This document shows, in pieces, positions 7,363 to 15,825 of a DNA stretch of 33,728 bases. The stretch covers positions 1 through 33,728 of the forward strand of contig JAEULW010000138.1 of the NCBI GenBank assembly GCA_016793505.1. The letters run 5' to 3'. Position 1 is the stretch's first letter; every line of letters begins with the position of its first letter. The stretch comes from Methylobacteriaceae bacterium. Lineage in GTDB: Bacteria; Pseudomonadota; Alphaproteobacteria; Rhizobiales; Beijerinckiaceae. Both the position numbers and the translations under genes were made by a program. The notes under the pieces were generated by a model, which saw only the letters and a program-made list of their open reading frames with translations, did not search any database and was not told the origin of the DNA.

Positions 7363-9426
7363 TCAATGCAAGTCGATCACGAGGTGGCCCTCAGCCGTGA
7401 CGTGAGCCGTGGCGGCCGGGCCGATCACGGCCGTGGATTCGCGCTGCTCGACGATCGCCGGACCTTCGAAAAGCACGCCGACCGGCAGTCGGTAGTGGTC
7501 GTAGATCGGAGTCTCGACATAGTCGCCGACCTCGCCGAAAAAGACGCGGCGCGAGCCCTTCTGCGTCCCATCGGCGATGGCCGGACGGGGGCTGTCGATC
7601 CGCTCGGCCGCCGAGCCGCTGCGGACGCGCCATGTCAGCACCTCCAGCGGCGCATCGATCGTGCGGCCGAAGAGCGCCCGGTACCGCTCGAAGAAGCGCT
7701 CGGCAAGGACGGTGCGGAAGGCTTCCGGCGGCGCATCCGCGTCCGGCAGTTCGACCGCGATCTCGTGGCCTTGTCCGACATGGCGCATGTCGACGCTGAC
7801 GCGATGCGTGATCCTGTCGGCCAGGACGCCGGCGCCCGCGACGACGGCGTCGCCCTCGGCCATGAGCCCATCGAGAATCCGGCGGACCTCGGCGTGATCC
7901 CAGCGGTCGAAGGCCATCGGCCGGCTGGCCGAGAGGTCGACTGCGACGGGTGCGATCAGAAGGCCGATCGCCGAGGTCACGCCAGCGCCGGCCGGGCAGA
8001 CGACACGCTTGATGCCGAGCTTCCGCGCGATGCCATAGGCATGCACGGGTCCCGCCCCGCCGAAGGCGATGAGCGGCAGGCTGCGCGGATCGACGCCAAG
8101 CTCCGTTGCATGCATGGCGGCGGCCTTGCTCATGGATTCGTTGACGAGATCGTGGATGCCCCACGCGCAGCGCACCTCGCTGACGCCGAGCGACCCCGCC
8201 AGTTTCACGATCGCGCCGCGCGCCGCTTCCGGGGAAACCTTGAACGAGCCTCCGACGAATGAGCCGGCGCCCATGTAGCCGAGCAGGATGTCGGCGTCGG
8301 TGACGGTCGGTTCCGTGCCGCCGAGGCCATAGGCCGCAGGCCCCGGTGAAGCGCCGGCGGAATGGGGACCGACGTCGAGAAGTCCGAGCGGGTTCCTGGC
8401 CGCAATGGATCCGCCGCCCGCGCCGATCTCGATCATGCGGATCGACTGGATCTTCAGCGGGAAGCCGGATCCCTTCCGGAAGCGGCGCAGATGCGCCACC
8501 TCGAGCTCCGCGCTGACCGTTGGCTCACCGTTCGGGATGACGCAGAGCTTGGCGGTTGTGCCGCCCATGTCGAAGGACAGGAGATGCTGCTCGCCGACGG
8601 ACTGTCCGAAGGCCGCCGCGGCGACGGCCCCCGCCGCAGGCCCCGACTCGATCAGCTTGACCGGCATGTCGGCGGCGCGAGCGCTCGGCACGAGGCCGCC
8701 TGACGACGTCATCCAGAGGACTGGACGGCGGATTCCCATTCCTGCGAAAGCGTGCTCCAGTTCAGCCACATGCTTCGCCATCTGCGGGCGGGTGTAGGCG
8801 TTGACGACCGTCGTCGTGGCGCGCTCGAACTCGCGGACCTCCGGGCAGACGCTGGAGGAGAGCGAGACGTAGATGTCCGGCGCTTCCTGCTGGATCAGCG
8901 CCGCGATGCGCTGTTCATGCTCCGGGTGCTTGTATGCATGCAGCAGGCAGACCGCGACGGAGCGGATGCCCTTCGCGCCGAATTCGCGCGCCACGTCGCG
9001 AACGCTGTCCTCGGCCAATGCGGCAATCACCGTGCCGTCGGCCGCGATCCGCTCTCTTGCGCCGAAGCTGTCGGCGCGCGTCACCAGCGGAGCAGGATAT
9101 TGCAGGTCGAGATCGTAGATGTCGTAGCGCCCCTCGTTGCGGATGCGCAGCATGTCCTCGAAGCCCGCGGTCGTGACGAAAGCCGTGCGCACGCCCTTGC
9201 GTTCCAGCACGGCGTTGGTGACGACAGTCGTCGCGCCGAGCACCTGGAGGTCAGACAGGTCGACTGTCGCCTCGGGCTTCGCCAGCAGTTCGCCGACGCC
9301 CCTGATCACGGCCTCGGCCGGGTTCGCCGGCGTGCTCAACACCTTGTGCATATGAAGCCGCCCCGCATCGTCCATCAGGGCGAAGTCGGTGAAGGTTCCT
9401 CCGGTATCGAATGCGAGCTTGGCCAT
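7363..9426 (-). CDS. hyuA: Hydantoinase A / oxoprolinase family ATPase subunit
   Basis: This 687-residue protein has the ASKHA nucleotide-binding fold. The phosphate-1 motif FDTGGTFTDF is near the N-terminus (about 5-14), and a second motif, SFDMGGTTAK, lies in the middle. The Hydant_A_N, Hydantoinase_A and C-terminal beta domains follow in the usual order and at the usual length (about 680-700). The start at ATG 9426 directly precedes the first beta strand and has GGGGAAG upstream. The longer reading frame to 9483 adds 19 unrelated residues. It is the first gene of the run hyuA-hyuB-SDR-aldolase. The 106 bases upstream carry a LysR-type box shared with the liv operon. Members activate an amide or ketone with ATP; which compound is acted on here is unknown. 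Confidence 0.9.
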   Translation of the reverse strand: MAKLAFDTGGTFTDFALMDDAGRLHMHKVLSTPANPAEAVIRGVGELLAKPEATVDLSDLQVLGATTVVTNAVLERKGVRTAFVTTAGFEDMLRIRNEGRYDIYDLDLQYPAPLVTRADSFGARERIAADGTVIAALAEDSVRDVAREFGAKGIRSVAVCLLHAYKHPEHEQRIAALIQQEAPDIYVSLSSSVCPEVREFERATTTVVNAYTRPQMAKHVAELEHAFAGMGIRRPVLWMTSSGGLVPSARAADMPVKLIESGPAAGAVAAAAFGQSVGEQHLLSFDMGGTTAKLCVIPNGEPTVSAELEVAHLRRFRKGSGFPLKIQSIRMIEIGAGGGSIAARNPLGLLDVGPHSAGASPGPAAYGLGGTEPTVTDADILLGYMGAGSFVGGSFKVSPEAARGAIVKLAGSLGVSEVRCAWGIHDLVNESMSKAAAMHATELGVDPRSLPLIAFGGAGPVHAYGIARKLGIKRVVCPAGAGVTSAIGLLIAPVAVDLSASRPMAFDRWDHAEVRRILDGLMAEGDAVVAGAGVLADRITHRVSVDMRHVGQGHEIAVELPDADAPPEAFRTVLAERFFERYRALFGRTIDAPLEVLTWRVRSGSAAERIDSPRPAIADGTQKGSRRVFFGEVGDYVETPIYDHYRLPVGVLFEGPAIVEQRESTAVIGPAATAHVTAEGHLVIDLH

Positions 9427-9485
9427 ACTTCCCCGGCGCCTGTTCCTGCAGGGCCAGACTAGGCAGCCGCGCATGACCGGCACAG

Positions 9486-9527
9486 CACAAGTGTGGTCTG
9501 CCGTTATAGACTTTGCTTATGGCGACG
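9486..9527 (-). promoter_or_regulatory. LysR-type T-N11-A operator block upstream of hyuA
   Basis: On the minus strand, ATAAGCAAAGTCTAT (9506-9520) is an interrupted dyad of the T-N11-A type. The 42-base block 9486-9527 aligns without gaps to 15239-15280 upstream of the liv SBP at 32 of 42 positions. The conserved CACTTGTG at the downstream end may hold the -35 element, which would place the box near -65 as usual for LysR regulators. The gene for a LysR regulator starts its 3' end only 6 bases away. Confidence 0.6.
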
Positions 9528-9532
9528 AACCA

Positions 9533-10477
9533 TCAGCGCGCCGCCGGGCGGATGCCGCGCGGATGCTGGGCCATGAGGTCGCTCACCACCTCGAAGAGCA
9601 CTGACTTGGCCGCGATCGCCGGTTCGGAAAGCGGCAGATGATCCGAGATGCAAAGCGAGACGGTCGCCTCGATGACCGGTCTGACGAGCCGACGCGTCAC
9701 GGCGCCGCCGAAGCTCTTGGCGCTTTCGGCCACGGACGAGGGCAGGATTGTGGCGCCCAGCCCATCCATCACCGCAGCGCCCAGCGCCGGCACCGATTCC
9801 AGCTCCGAGACGATGGCTGGCGCGACACGCGCCCGCGCCAGTTGCTCGTCGATCAGCCTGCGCAGGAAATGGGCGCGGCTCGGCAACAGCAGCGGGACGC
9901 GGTCGAGTTTCGACAACGGTATCGGGCTACCGTCATCACTGATCGCCTCGTCCGATGGACGCGTGACGAAGAACAGCTCCTCGCGGAACAGCGGCTCCAT
10001 GACGACGCCTTTGATCGGGCCGCTGCCGTAGATGATCGCCATGTCCATCTTGCCGGTCATGATCAGCTCGCTCAGCACGAAGCCGAAGCTGTCGTTGATA
10101 TGGACGACAACATCAGGGTGCCGCGCCCTCATCGCCTTCAGTATGGGAAGCGACAGCGTGTTGGAGGTCGAATAGGTCGCAAGCCCGATCGAGACGCGTC
10201 CGGCGACCGACGTTGCGGCCTTGTCGATGTCGATCTTGGCCTGCTCGATCTGCTTCAACAGCAGCTGGGCATGTCGGTACAGGATCAGCCCGGCCTCGGT
10301 CGCCACGGTGCCGTGGTTGGACCGGATGAGGAGCTTGTGCTTGAAATGTTCCTCGAGCGCCGCGACCTGCTGAGACAGGGCGGGCTGGGCGATCCTGAGG
10401 ATGCCGGCCGCGCGCGAGACACTGCCCGCGTCCACGATCTTGACGAAGCTGCGGAGCTTTCTGAAATCGACGTTCAT
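9533..10477 (-). CDS. LysR-family transcriptional regulator
   Basis: This 314-residue regulator has an N-terminal winged HTH (about 1-62, with SVSRAAGILRIAQPALSQQVAALE as the recognition region). A linker helix and a periplasmic-binding-like effector domain (about 90-300) follow. The N-terminal pattern with a long RSNHGTVATEAG wing resembles the Nac/CynR-like branch. It lies 24 bases after livF and before hyuA on the same strand. It may therefore be the last gene of the liv operon, and both flanking promoters carry a matching T-N11-A box. The likely role is activation of hyu and liv genes when a pathway intermediate is present. Effector and targets are inferred from position only. Confidence 0.9.
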   Translation of the reverse strand: MNVDFRKLRSFVKIVDAGSVSRAAGILRIAQPALSQQVAALEEHFKHKLLIRSNHGTVATEAGLILYRHAQLLLKQIEQAKIDIDKAATSVAGRVSIGLATYSTSNTLSLPILKAMRARHPDVVVHINDSFGFVLSELIMTGKMDMAIIYGSGPIKGVVMEPLFREELFFVTRPSDEAISDDGSPIPLSKLDRVPLLLPSRAHFLRRLIDEQLARARVAPAIVSELESVPALGAAVMDGLGATILPSSVAESAKSFGGAVTRRLVRPVIEATVSLCISDHLPLSEPAIAAKSVLFEVVSDLMAQHPRGIRPAAR

Positions 10478-10501
10478 GGCCTCGCCCGGACGGGACCTAG
10501 C

Positions 10502-11275
10502 CTATGACTTCCCCCCTTCCCCCGACAACCCTTCCTGTTTGCCGTCGGCCGCTTCTCCTCTCATGCGACCCGTCATGAACAGTTCGCCCAGTTCGTCATG
10601 GGTGATGTCGGCCGGCTTGCCGTCCCAGATCACGACGCCAAGCCGGAGGATGACGGCGCGGCTTGCGACCTGCATCGCCTTCTTGGTGTTCTGCTCGACC
10701 AGAAGGATCGTCTGGCCGGCCGCGTTGATGCGAAGGAGCTCGTCGAAGACGATGCTTGTTGCGGTCGGCGACAGGCCGACCGAGGGTTCGTCCACGAGAA
10801 GAACCTTCGGCCGCTGCAGAACCGCCATCGCTACTTCCAGCAGCTGCTGCTCGCCGCCGGACATGTTGCCTGCGATGGTGCGGCTGCGCGTCCTGAGGAT
10901 GGGGAACAATTCGTAGACATAGTCCCGATCCGCCTTCATCTTCGCATCGCGCAGCGTGTAGGCGGCCATCTGCAGATTTTCATCGACCGTCATGAGCGGG
11001 AAGTTGCAGCGACCTTGCGGCACGAAGGAAATGCCCTCGCCGAGGATGGCCCGCGATCTCAGACGGGAAATGTCGCGTCCGTTCCACAGGATCTCGCCGC
11101 CCTTCACGGTGGTCATGCCGTAGAGGGTCTTGAGCAGCGTCGACTTGCCGGCGCCGTTCGGTCCCATGAGTGCGACGAACTCGCCGGCGGCGATATCGAG
11201 CGTCACGCCGTTGAGGATGTCGAGCTGTCCGTAGCCGGCCCGAAGATCGCGAATCGAGAGCGCGCCGTCAGCCAC
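10502..11275 (-). CDS. livF: Branched-chain-type ABC transporter ATP-binding protein (LivF)
   Basis: This 257-residue ABC ATPase of the LivF class has Walker A GPNGAGKST at 38-46. The ABC signature is MSGGEQQ, with M for the usual L. Walker B is VLLVDEPSVGLS, and a switch His follows. It starts with GTG at 11275, overlapping the livG stop by 8 bases, with GGGAGG upstream. It works with LivG, LivH, LivM and the SBP in uptake of an amino-acid-like or amide compound across the inner membrane. In this context the cargo is probably the HyuAB substrate rather than leucine. Confidence 0.92.
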   Translation of the reverse strand: MADGALSIRDLRAGYGQLDILNGVTLDIAAGEFVALMGPNGAGKSTLLKTLYGMTTVKGGEILWNGRDISRLRSRAILGEGISFVPQGRCNFPLMTVDENLQMAAYTLRDAKMKADRDYVYELFPILRTRSRTIAGNMSGGEQQLLEVAMAVLQRPKVLLVDEPSVGLSPTATSIVFDELLRINAAGQTILLVEQNTKKAMQVASRAVILRLGVVIWDGKPADITHDELGELFMTGRMRGEAADGKQEGLSGEGGKS

Positions 11276-12038
11276 CGAGATAGGCCTCCCGCACGGCCTG
11301 GTCGACGACGATCTCCTCCGGCGTGCCTTCGGCGAGCTTCCTGCCCTGATCCAGCACGACGATCCGCGCGCAGAGCGACGTCACGACGTCGATGTTGTGC
11401 TCGATCACCAGGAAGCTCACGCCGAGTTCCCGGTTGGCGTAGCGAATGCTGTCCATCACGCGTTCGATGAGTTTCGGATTGATGCCAGCCATCGGCTCAT
11501 CGAGCAGGATCAGCCGCGGCTTCGGCATGAGCATGGAGGCGAACTGGATGAGCTTCTGCTGGCCGCCGGACAGGTTGCCGGCGGGCATGTGGCGCACCTC
11601 CCACAGACCGGCGGCGGCGATCAGCTCGCGCGCCTGAATTCGCAGCGACTCGACGCGCGTCCGCGCAGCGGCGCCGATGCCGAAGGTCGAGGCGACATTG
11701 GGGAAGGCGAACATCTGACCGGCGATGACGAGATTCTCTTCGACATCGAGCGCGCTGAAAACGACGGTCTTCTGGAAGGAGCGCAGCATCCGCCCTTCGC
11801 GCGCGATGCGGTCCAGCGACCAGCCGGTGATCTCGAGGCCATCGAGCCGCACCTTGCCGGAGTCAGGCTGTGAAAGGCCCGTCGCGCAATCGAAGAACGT
11901 CGACTTGCCGGACCCGTTCGGGCCGATCAAACCGCAGATCTCGCCGTGATCTACATGCAGGCTGACGCCATCGACGGCGCGCACCGCGCCATACGACTTG
12001 GCGAGGCCCTCGATCTCGAGGAGCGGCGCGGCGCTCAC
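11268..12038 (-). CDS. livG: Branched-chain-type ABC transporter ATP-binding protein (LivG)
   Basis: This 256-residue LivG-class ATPase has Walker A GPNGSGKST (about 39-47), signature LSGGQQK, Walker B LILLDEP followed by the class-typical MAGINP, and H in VIEHN. A GTG start at 12038 is preferred because GGAGG lies about 6 bases upstream. The GTG also overlaps the livM stop as GTGA, a classic coupling arrangement. An ATG at 12056 is an alternative that adds six residues inside livM. The much longer open frame upstream of it is a shadow of livM. Confidence 0.9.
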   Translation of the reverse strand: MSAAPLLEIEGLAKSYGAVRAVDGVSLHVDHGEICGLIGPNGSGKSTFFDCATGLSQPDSGKVRLDGLEITGWSLDRIAREGRMLRSFQKTVVFSALDVEENLVIAGQMFAFPNVASTFGIGAAARTRVESLRIQARELIAAAGLWEVRHMPAGNLSGGQQKLIQFASMLMPKPRLILLDEPMAGINPKLIERVMDSIRYANRELGVSFLVIEHNIDVVTSLCARIVVLDQGRKLAEGTPEEIVVDQAVREAYLGG

Positions 12039-13027
12039 CGCTCGCCTCCGATCCATCGCCAGGCGCGGTCGATCAGCGGCGCAAAGCCCCTCGGAAAGCG
12101 GAAAACGATCGCGAGCAGGCAAAGCCCATAGGCGATCATGCGCAGCTCGGGCGCGACTCGCAGCGCCTCCGACAGCCCAACGAACAGGAAGCTGCCGAAG
12201 ATCACGCCGGAGATCGTCCCCGGTCCGCCGCCCAGAACGATGACCAGCATGGTCGTGGAATACTGCATCTGGAAAGTCAGTGGCGTCACGACCGTGAGGT
12301 AGTGGGCATGCAGCGCTCCGCCAAGCCCGCCGAAGGCCGCGCCGATCATGAAGACGATGATCTTGTAACGCCAGGCCGGGACGCCCAGCGATTCTGCGAG
12401 CGTCTCGTTCTCGCGGATCGCCACCATGTTGCGGCCGGCCGGCGAGCGCACGATCAGCCAGACCGCGAGGGTGGCGACCGCGGCGATGACGAGCGACAAG
12501 TAGTAGAAGCCCGTGGTGGTCGACACTGTGAACGAGAAAGGGCCCAGCGGGAATGACGGGCGCGGTATGCTTTCGAGCCCCATGTCGCCGCGCGTGACGC
12601 TGATCCAGTTCTTGGCGATCGCCTGACCGATGATGACGAAGCCCAGTGTGCACATGACGAAGGAGGTCGCACGCAGACGAAGCGCCGGCACGCCGAGCGG
12701 AAAGGCGATCAATCCCGCGATCAGACCCGAGGCGAGAAGGTTGACGATGAACGGCGTCTGGAAATGGATCGCCAGCAGCGCCGTCACATAAGCGCCGATA
12801 CCAAAAAATGCCGCCTGCGCCAATGACAAGAGGCCCGTATAGCCGACGAGCAGGTTGAGTCCGTAAGCTGGCAGGAGGAAGGTCAGCGCGACGATGACGG
12901 CGTGAAGTTCGTAGCTTCCCAGCAACCACGGAAGGCTTGCAGCCAGAGCGGCCAGAACGGCGACAAACGGCAGGCGCAGATCGCGTCCATTGCGCGCGAC
13001 GGTGGACATGGCCGACGGCTCCGCCAT
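12035..13027 (-). CDS. livM: Branched-chain-type ABC transporter permease (LivM)
   Basis: This 330-residue inner-membrane permease has about nine hydrophobic segments. The family motif YGLNLLVGYTGLLSLAQAAFFGIGAY (about 64-89) is clear. The cytoplasmic coupling region carries SPAGRNMVAIRENETLAESLG. ATG 13027 overlaps the livH stop by one base. A second ATG at 13009 has a better-placed GGAG and could be the real start, shortening the protein by six residues. It forms the translocation pore with LivH. Confidence 0.9.
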   Translation of the reverse strand: MAEPSAMSTVARNGRDLRLPFVAVLAALAASLPWLLGSYELHAVIVALTFLLPAYGLNLLVGYTGLLSLAQAAFFGIGAYVTALLAIHFQTPFIVNLLASGLIAGLIAFPLGVPALRLRATSFVMCTLGFVIIGQAIAKNWISVTRGDMGLESIPRPSFPLGPFSFTVSTTTGFYYLSLVIAAVATLAVWLIVRSPAGRNMVAIRENETLAESLGVPAWRYKIIVFMIGAAFGGLGGALHAHYLTVVTPLTFQMQYSTTMLVIVLGGGPGTISGVIFGSFLFVGLSEALRVAPELRMIAYGLCLLAIVFRFPRGFAPLIDRAWRWIGGER

Positions 13028-13899
13028 CAGAATCGCGCCCGCGTCGAGAACAGGCCGTGCGGCCGCCACATCAGCACCAGCATCAGCGTCGCGAAACCGA
13101 CCGTGTCCCGGTACTGCAAGCCGATATAGGTGGCGACGAGGCTCTCGGCGACGCCGAGAATCATGGCTGCGAAAAAGGTGCCGCGCACATTGCCGAGTCC
13201 GCCCATGATGATGATGGGCAGCGTCTTGAAGGTGATGATCTCGCCCATGCCGCCATAAACCGTCACGTTGACGGGGGCGGTGAGTGCGCCCGACAGCGCC
13301 GCAAGGCACGCCCCGAGCGCGAATGTCTGGAGCACGACCTTGCCGACATCGATGCCGACGACTTCGCAGCAGAGGGGATTCTGGGAAACGGCGCGCATCG
13401 CCTTGCCGGCCCAGGTGAGCTTCACCATCGCTTCGAGCGCCAGGAAGACGAGAACGCAGACGATGATGATCAACACCCTCTGCTCGGCCAGCATGAAGCC
13501 GAAGATGGTGACCGGCTCGATGTAGCCGCCATTGAAATACTTGTAGCTGCCGCCGAAGATGAAGATCACGGCGTTCTGCAGGACAAGCGCGACGCCAAGC
13601 GTGGCGAGGACGCCGGTCTCGGCAGTCGCGCCGACGATCCTCTGCATGATCAGCCAGCCAACCGCGAGCGCGATCAGGGCAGTGACGAGAATGCCGATGA
13701 CGACGGCGGCAGGATAGGGGAGGTCGATGTACTCGACCGCCACCCATGCCCCGAAGGCGCCGAGCATGTAGTATTCGCCATGCGCGAAATTGATCGCCCG
13801 CAGCACCCCGAAGATCATCGTCATGCCGACCGCGACGATCGCATAGACCGATCCGGACACGATGCCGTTCAGCACCTGCTCGACGAGGGTCCAGAACAT
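13027..13899 (-). CDS. livH: Branched-chain-type ABC transporter permease (LivH)
   Basis: This 290-residue permease has about eight hydrophobic segments and the LivH landmark FGVLRAINFAHGEYYMLGAF near residues 30-49. The coupling loop TWAGKAMRAVSQNPLCCEVVGID follows about 160-190. It begins 20 bases after the SBP stop and overlaps livM by one base. It has the normal length for the family and is membrane-embedded with LivM. Confidence 0.92.
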   Translation of the reverse strand: MFWTLVEQVLNGIVSGSVYAIVAVGMTMIFGVLRAINFAHGEYYMLGAFGAWVAVEYIDLPYPAAVVIGILVTALIALAVGWLIMQRIVGATAETGVLATLGVALVLQNAVIFIFGGSYKYFNGGYIEPVTIFGFMLAEQRVLIIIVCVLVFLALEAMVKLTWAGKAMRAVSQNPLCCEVVGIDVGKVVLQTFALGACLAALSGALTAPVNVTVYGGMGEIITFKTLPIIIMGGLGNVRGTFFAAMILGVAESLVATYIGLQYRDTVGFATLMLVLMWRPHGLFSTRARF

Positions 13900-13919
13900 C
13901 GCGGCCGATGGGTCAGCAA

Positions 13920-15110
13920 TCAGGTTCGGGGGTACTCGATTTCACCCGAGACGGCGCCTTTGATCGACGGTGCGCCGTTCTCGATCTGCAGCAGGACCAT
14001 CGGCAGCCGCGCCTGGTTGTGATCGTCGAAGGTCACTTCACCCATCGCGCTTTCATATTTGATCGATGAGAGCGCATCGCGAACCTTGAGACGATCGACG
14101 GAGCCGGCGGCGGCGACGCCCTTGGCGAGGAGATGCGTGGTCTCCCAATGCACATAGGCGTGGTTGTTGGCGGATTCGCGATACTCGGCCGCAAATTTCG
14201 CGACGAAGGCCTTGCTGCGCGGATTGTCCCAGGCCGGCAGCCAGGCCGCCGCCTCGATGGCGCCCTCGAGGGCCCGAGGCGCGGCCTTGATCGTGACCTC
14301 GGCGTTGAACTCGCCGTTGCCGATCAGCGGCAGCTTGCCGGCGACACCGGTCTCGATCATCTGGCGTGCGATGATGGGCGTAGTGTCGGCGAGCCCGTAC
14401 ATCAGGATGCCCTGGGCGCCGGAATCGCGGATCTTCGCCAGCACGCTGCGGAAATCGACCTCGCCTTCCTTGTAGTAGTCCTCGGTGACGATCGAGGCGT
14501 TGAAACGCGGCAGATACTTCTTCGTGAACGCGATGGCGCCGCGGCCATAGTCGCTGTCCACCGAGAGCACCGAGAACTTCGTCAGCTTGCGCTGCTCGGC
14601 CGCGTATTTCAGGACAACGAGGGCTCTTACTTCATCGGTAGGGTAGTTGCGGTAGGTCCATTTCATGCCGCCCTTGCCGGCGCGGTAGGTGATCGTCGGA
14701 TTTGACGAAGCCGCATTCAAGAGCAGCACATTTGCTTCCTCTGCGATCGGCTGCAGCGCCAGCGTGACGCCGCTTGTCACGTCGCCGATGACATAGTCCA
14801 CCTTGTCACGTTCGATCAGGCGGCGCAGCGCCGAGACGCCCTCGGTCGGCGTGCCCTGGCTGTCGCCGGGAATGATCGTGATCTTGCGTCCGCCGACACC
14901 GCCAGCGTCATTGATTTCCTTCGCCGCCAGTTGCGCGCCGCGCAGCGAGAAACTTCCGTAACGCGCATTCGGTCCGCTCATCGGCGCGACGAGGCCGATG
15001 CGGATCGTGCCGTCCTCGGCGCGGTGGGCGCGGGCCGGGCCGACCACGGCTGCGGCGCCTGCGATGCCGGCCATGGCCAAGAGCGAACGACGATGGATGT
15101 GGAATGCCAT
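13920..15110 (-). CDS. Periplasmic binding protein of the liv-type ABC transporter
   Basis: This 396-residue solute-binding protein is of the LivK/amide-binding (Peripla_BP_6) family. The signal peptide has a twin-arginine pattern HRRSLL (R7, R8), a hydrophobic core and likely cleavage after ARA (about 28), so export by Tat is probable. The mature part begins TIRIGLVAPMSGPNARYG, typical of the family. ATG 15110 is chosen because it starts the signal peptide and has GGGGAG upstream. The longer open frame adds 50 unrelated residues. It is the first gene of the liv operon and is preceded about 150 bases upstream by the LysR-type box. Confidence 0.92.
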   Translation of the reverse strand: MAFHIHRRSLLAMAGIAGAAAVVGPARAHRAEDGTIRIGLVAPMSGPNARYGSFSLRGAQLAAKEINDAGGVGGRKITIIPGDSQGTPTEGVSALRRLIERDKVDYVIGDVTSGVTLALQPIAEEANVLLLNAASSNPTITYRAGKGGMKWTYRNYPTDEVRALVVLKYAAEQRKLTKFSVLSVDSDYGRGAIAFTKKYLPRFNASIVTEDYYKEGEVDFRSVLAKIRDSGAQGILMYGLADTTPIIARQMIETGVAGKLPLIGNGEFNAEVTIKAAPRALEGAIEAAAWLPAWDNPRSKAFVAKFAAEYRESANNHAYVHWETTHLLAKGVAAAGSVDRLKVRDALSSIKYESAMGEVTFDDHNQARLPMVLLQIENGAPSIKGAVSGEIEYPRT

Positions 15111-15238
15111 GTTCCGGTCTCCCCTGCGGACGTCCCGAGGCGGTGCGGAGCGCTTGTCTGCGGCTGCCGTGGGGCAACCTCGTCCGCATGCGACAGCAAC
15201 CGGGAAGACCGTAGGTTGGAGAGGCGTTGCAGCGGAAT

Positions 15239-15280
15239 CACAAGTGCGCTCTGCCGCCATAGTGTTTCGTTATGGGGAAG
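15239..15280 (-). promoter_or_regulatory. LysR-type T-N11-A operator block upstream of the liv operon
   Basis: On the minus strand ATAACGAAACACTAT (15259-15273) has the same T-N11-A dyad as the hyuA box. The whole 42-base block matches 9486-9527 at 32 positions without gaps, including CACTTGTG, CGGCAGA and CCATAA. It lies about 130-170 bases before the SBP start. Confidence 0.6.
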
Positions 15281-15706
15281 AATGGCTCGCCCGAGGTGGG
15301 CGAGAGAGAAAAGCGGGCAGCCTGTCCGCTGGCGCGTCGAGCAGCGCCGCAAGACCTCGCGTGTCCGCCCATGCCGCTCGCATCAGTGCGTCGCCTTCAA
15401 TACCCTTGGAATGGCGACGCCATCGCGCGCTTGTCCTGCCGGCGGACGGATGTCCGACGCGCCGCGACGGCCGGGGCAAAAACCTTCGAACGCCTGACGC
15501 CGCAGGGATCGCAGCCATCTTCCGTTGCTGGACGCGAGCTGCCTTCCCGATGCGGCGGAATATCCCGGTCAGGAACTGGACCCGGTCGTCGTCGCGGCGC
15601 CGGCTGTCGACGAGGCCGATCGTCGGATGCCGCCCTCGGCATGCGACGTCGTACTTCATCGGCATGGAATTTCAATCAGATGTGCGTTCTCTTCTTCACC
15701 TTCCCC

Positions 15707-15745
15707 GGCGCGCCATTGCCGGACAAGAGAGGGAACTTCGGGCGC
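15707..15745 (+). repeat. 39-bp imperfect direct repeat, copy B
   Basis: This copy is GGCGCGCCATT, then G, then CCGGACAA, and ends in CGGGCGC, gaplessly matching 3932-3970 at 33 of 39 positions in the same orientation. Upstream of it, similarity to the tRNA T-arm is weak, so a full tRNA remnant is not visible. It lies between two operons, 11.8 kb from copy A. Confidence 0.55.
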
Positions 15746-15797
15746 GGGGATGTCCGCGTCGGCTTGCCTCTGGTCGGCGCGCAGGGACGCGAGGCGG

Positions 15798-15813
15798 CCG
15801 ATCCATGGATCGG
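15798..15813 (-). terminator. 16-bp palindrome after the hydratase gene
   Basis: CCGATCCATGGATCGG is perfectly self-complementary and lies 13-28 bases past the stop of the last gene of the long minus-strand operon. It could form a hairpin ending that transcript. No T-run follows, so this is a weak call. Confidence 0.3.
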
Positions 15814-15825
15814 GCCGGGCGGGCT

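Larger units (their letters stand above)
15111..15825. other. Gene-free stretch between the liv operon and the hydratase gene
   Basis: I find no supportable gene here. The open frames present have compositions typical of GC-rich shadows, and none shows a recognisable motif. The region holds the liv promoter with its LysR box (15239-15280), copy B of the 39-bp repeat (15707-15745) and a 16-bp perfect palindrome (15798-15813). The left half is the leader of the liv operon and the right half is the 3' flank of the hydratase operon. Confidence 0.6.

Noticed and set aside
12039-12929. Long N-terminal extension of livG
   Set aside because: It is out of frame within livM. A GTG with GGAGG at the livM stop explains the real start.
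15270-15665. Minus-strand open frame of 131 codons upstream of the liv operon
   Set aside because: It is rich in Arg and Ala, has no recognisable motif, and overlaps the conserved regulatory block.
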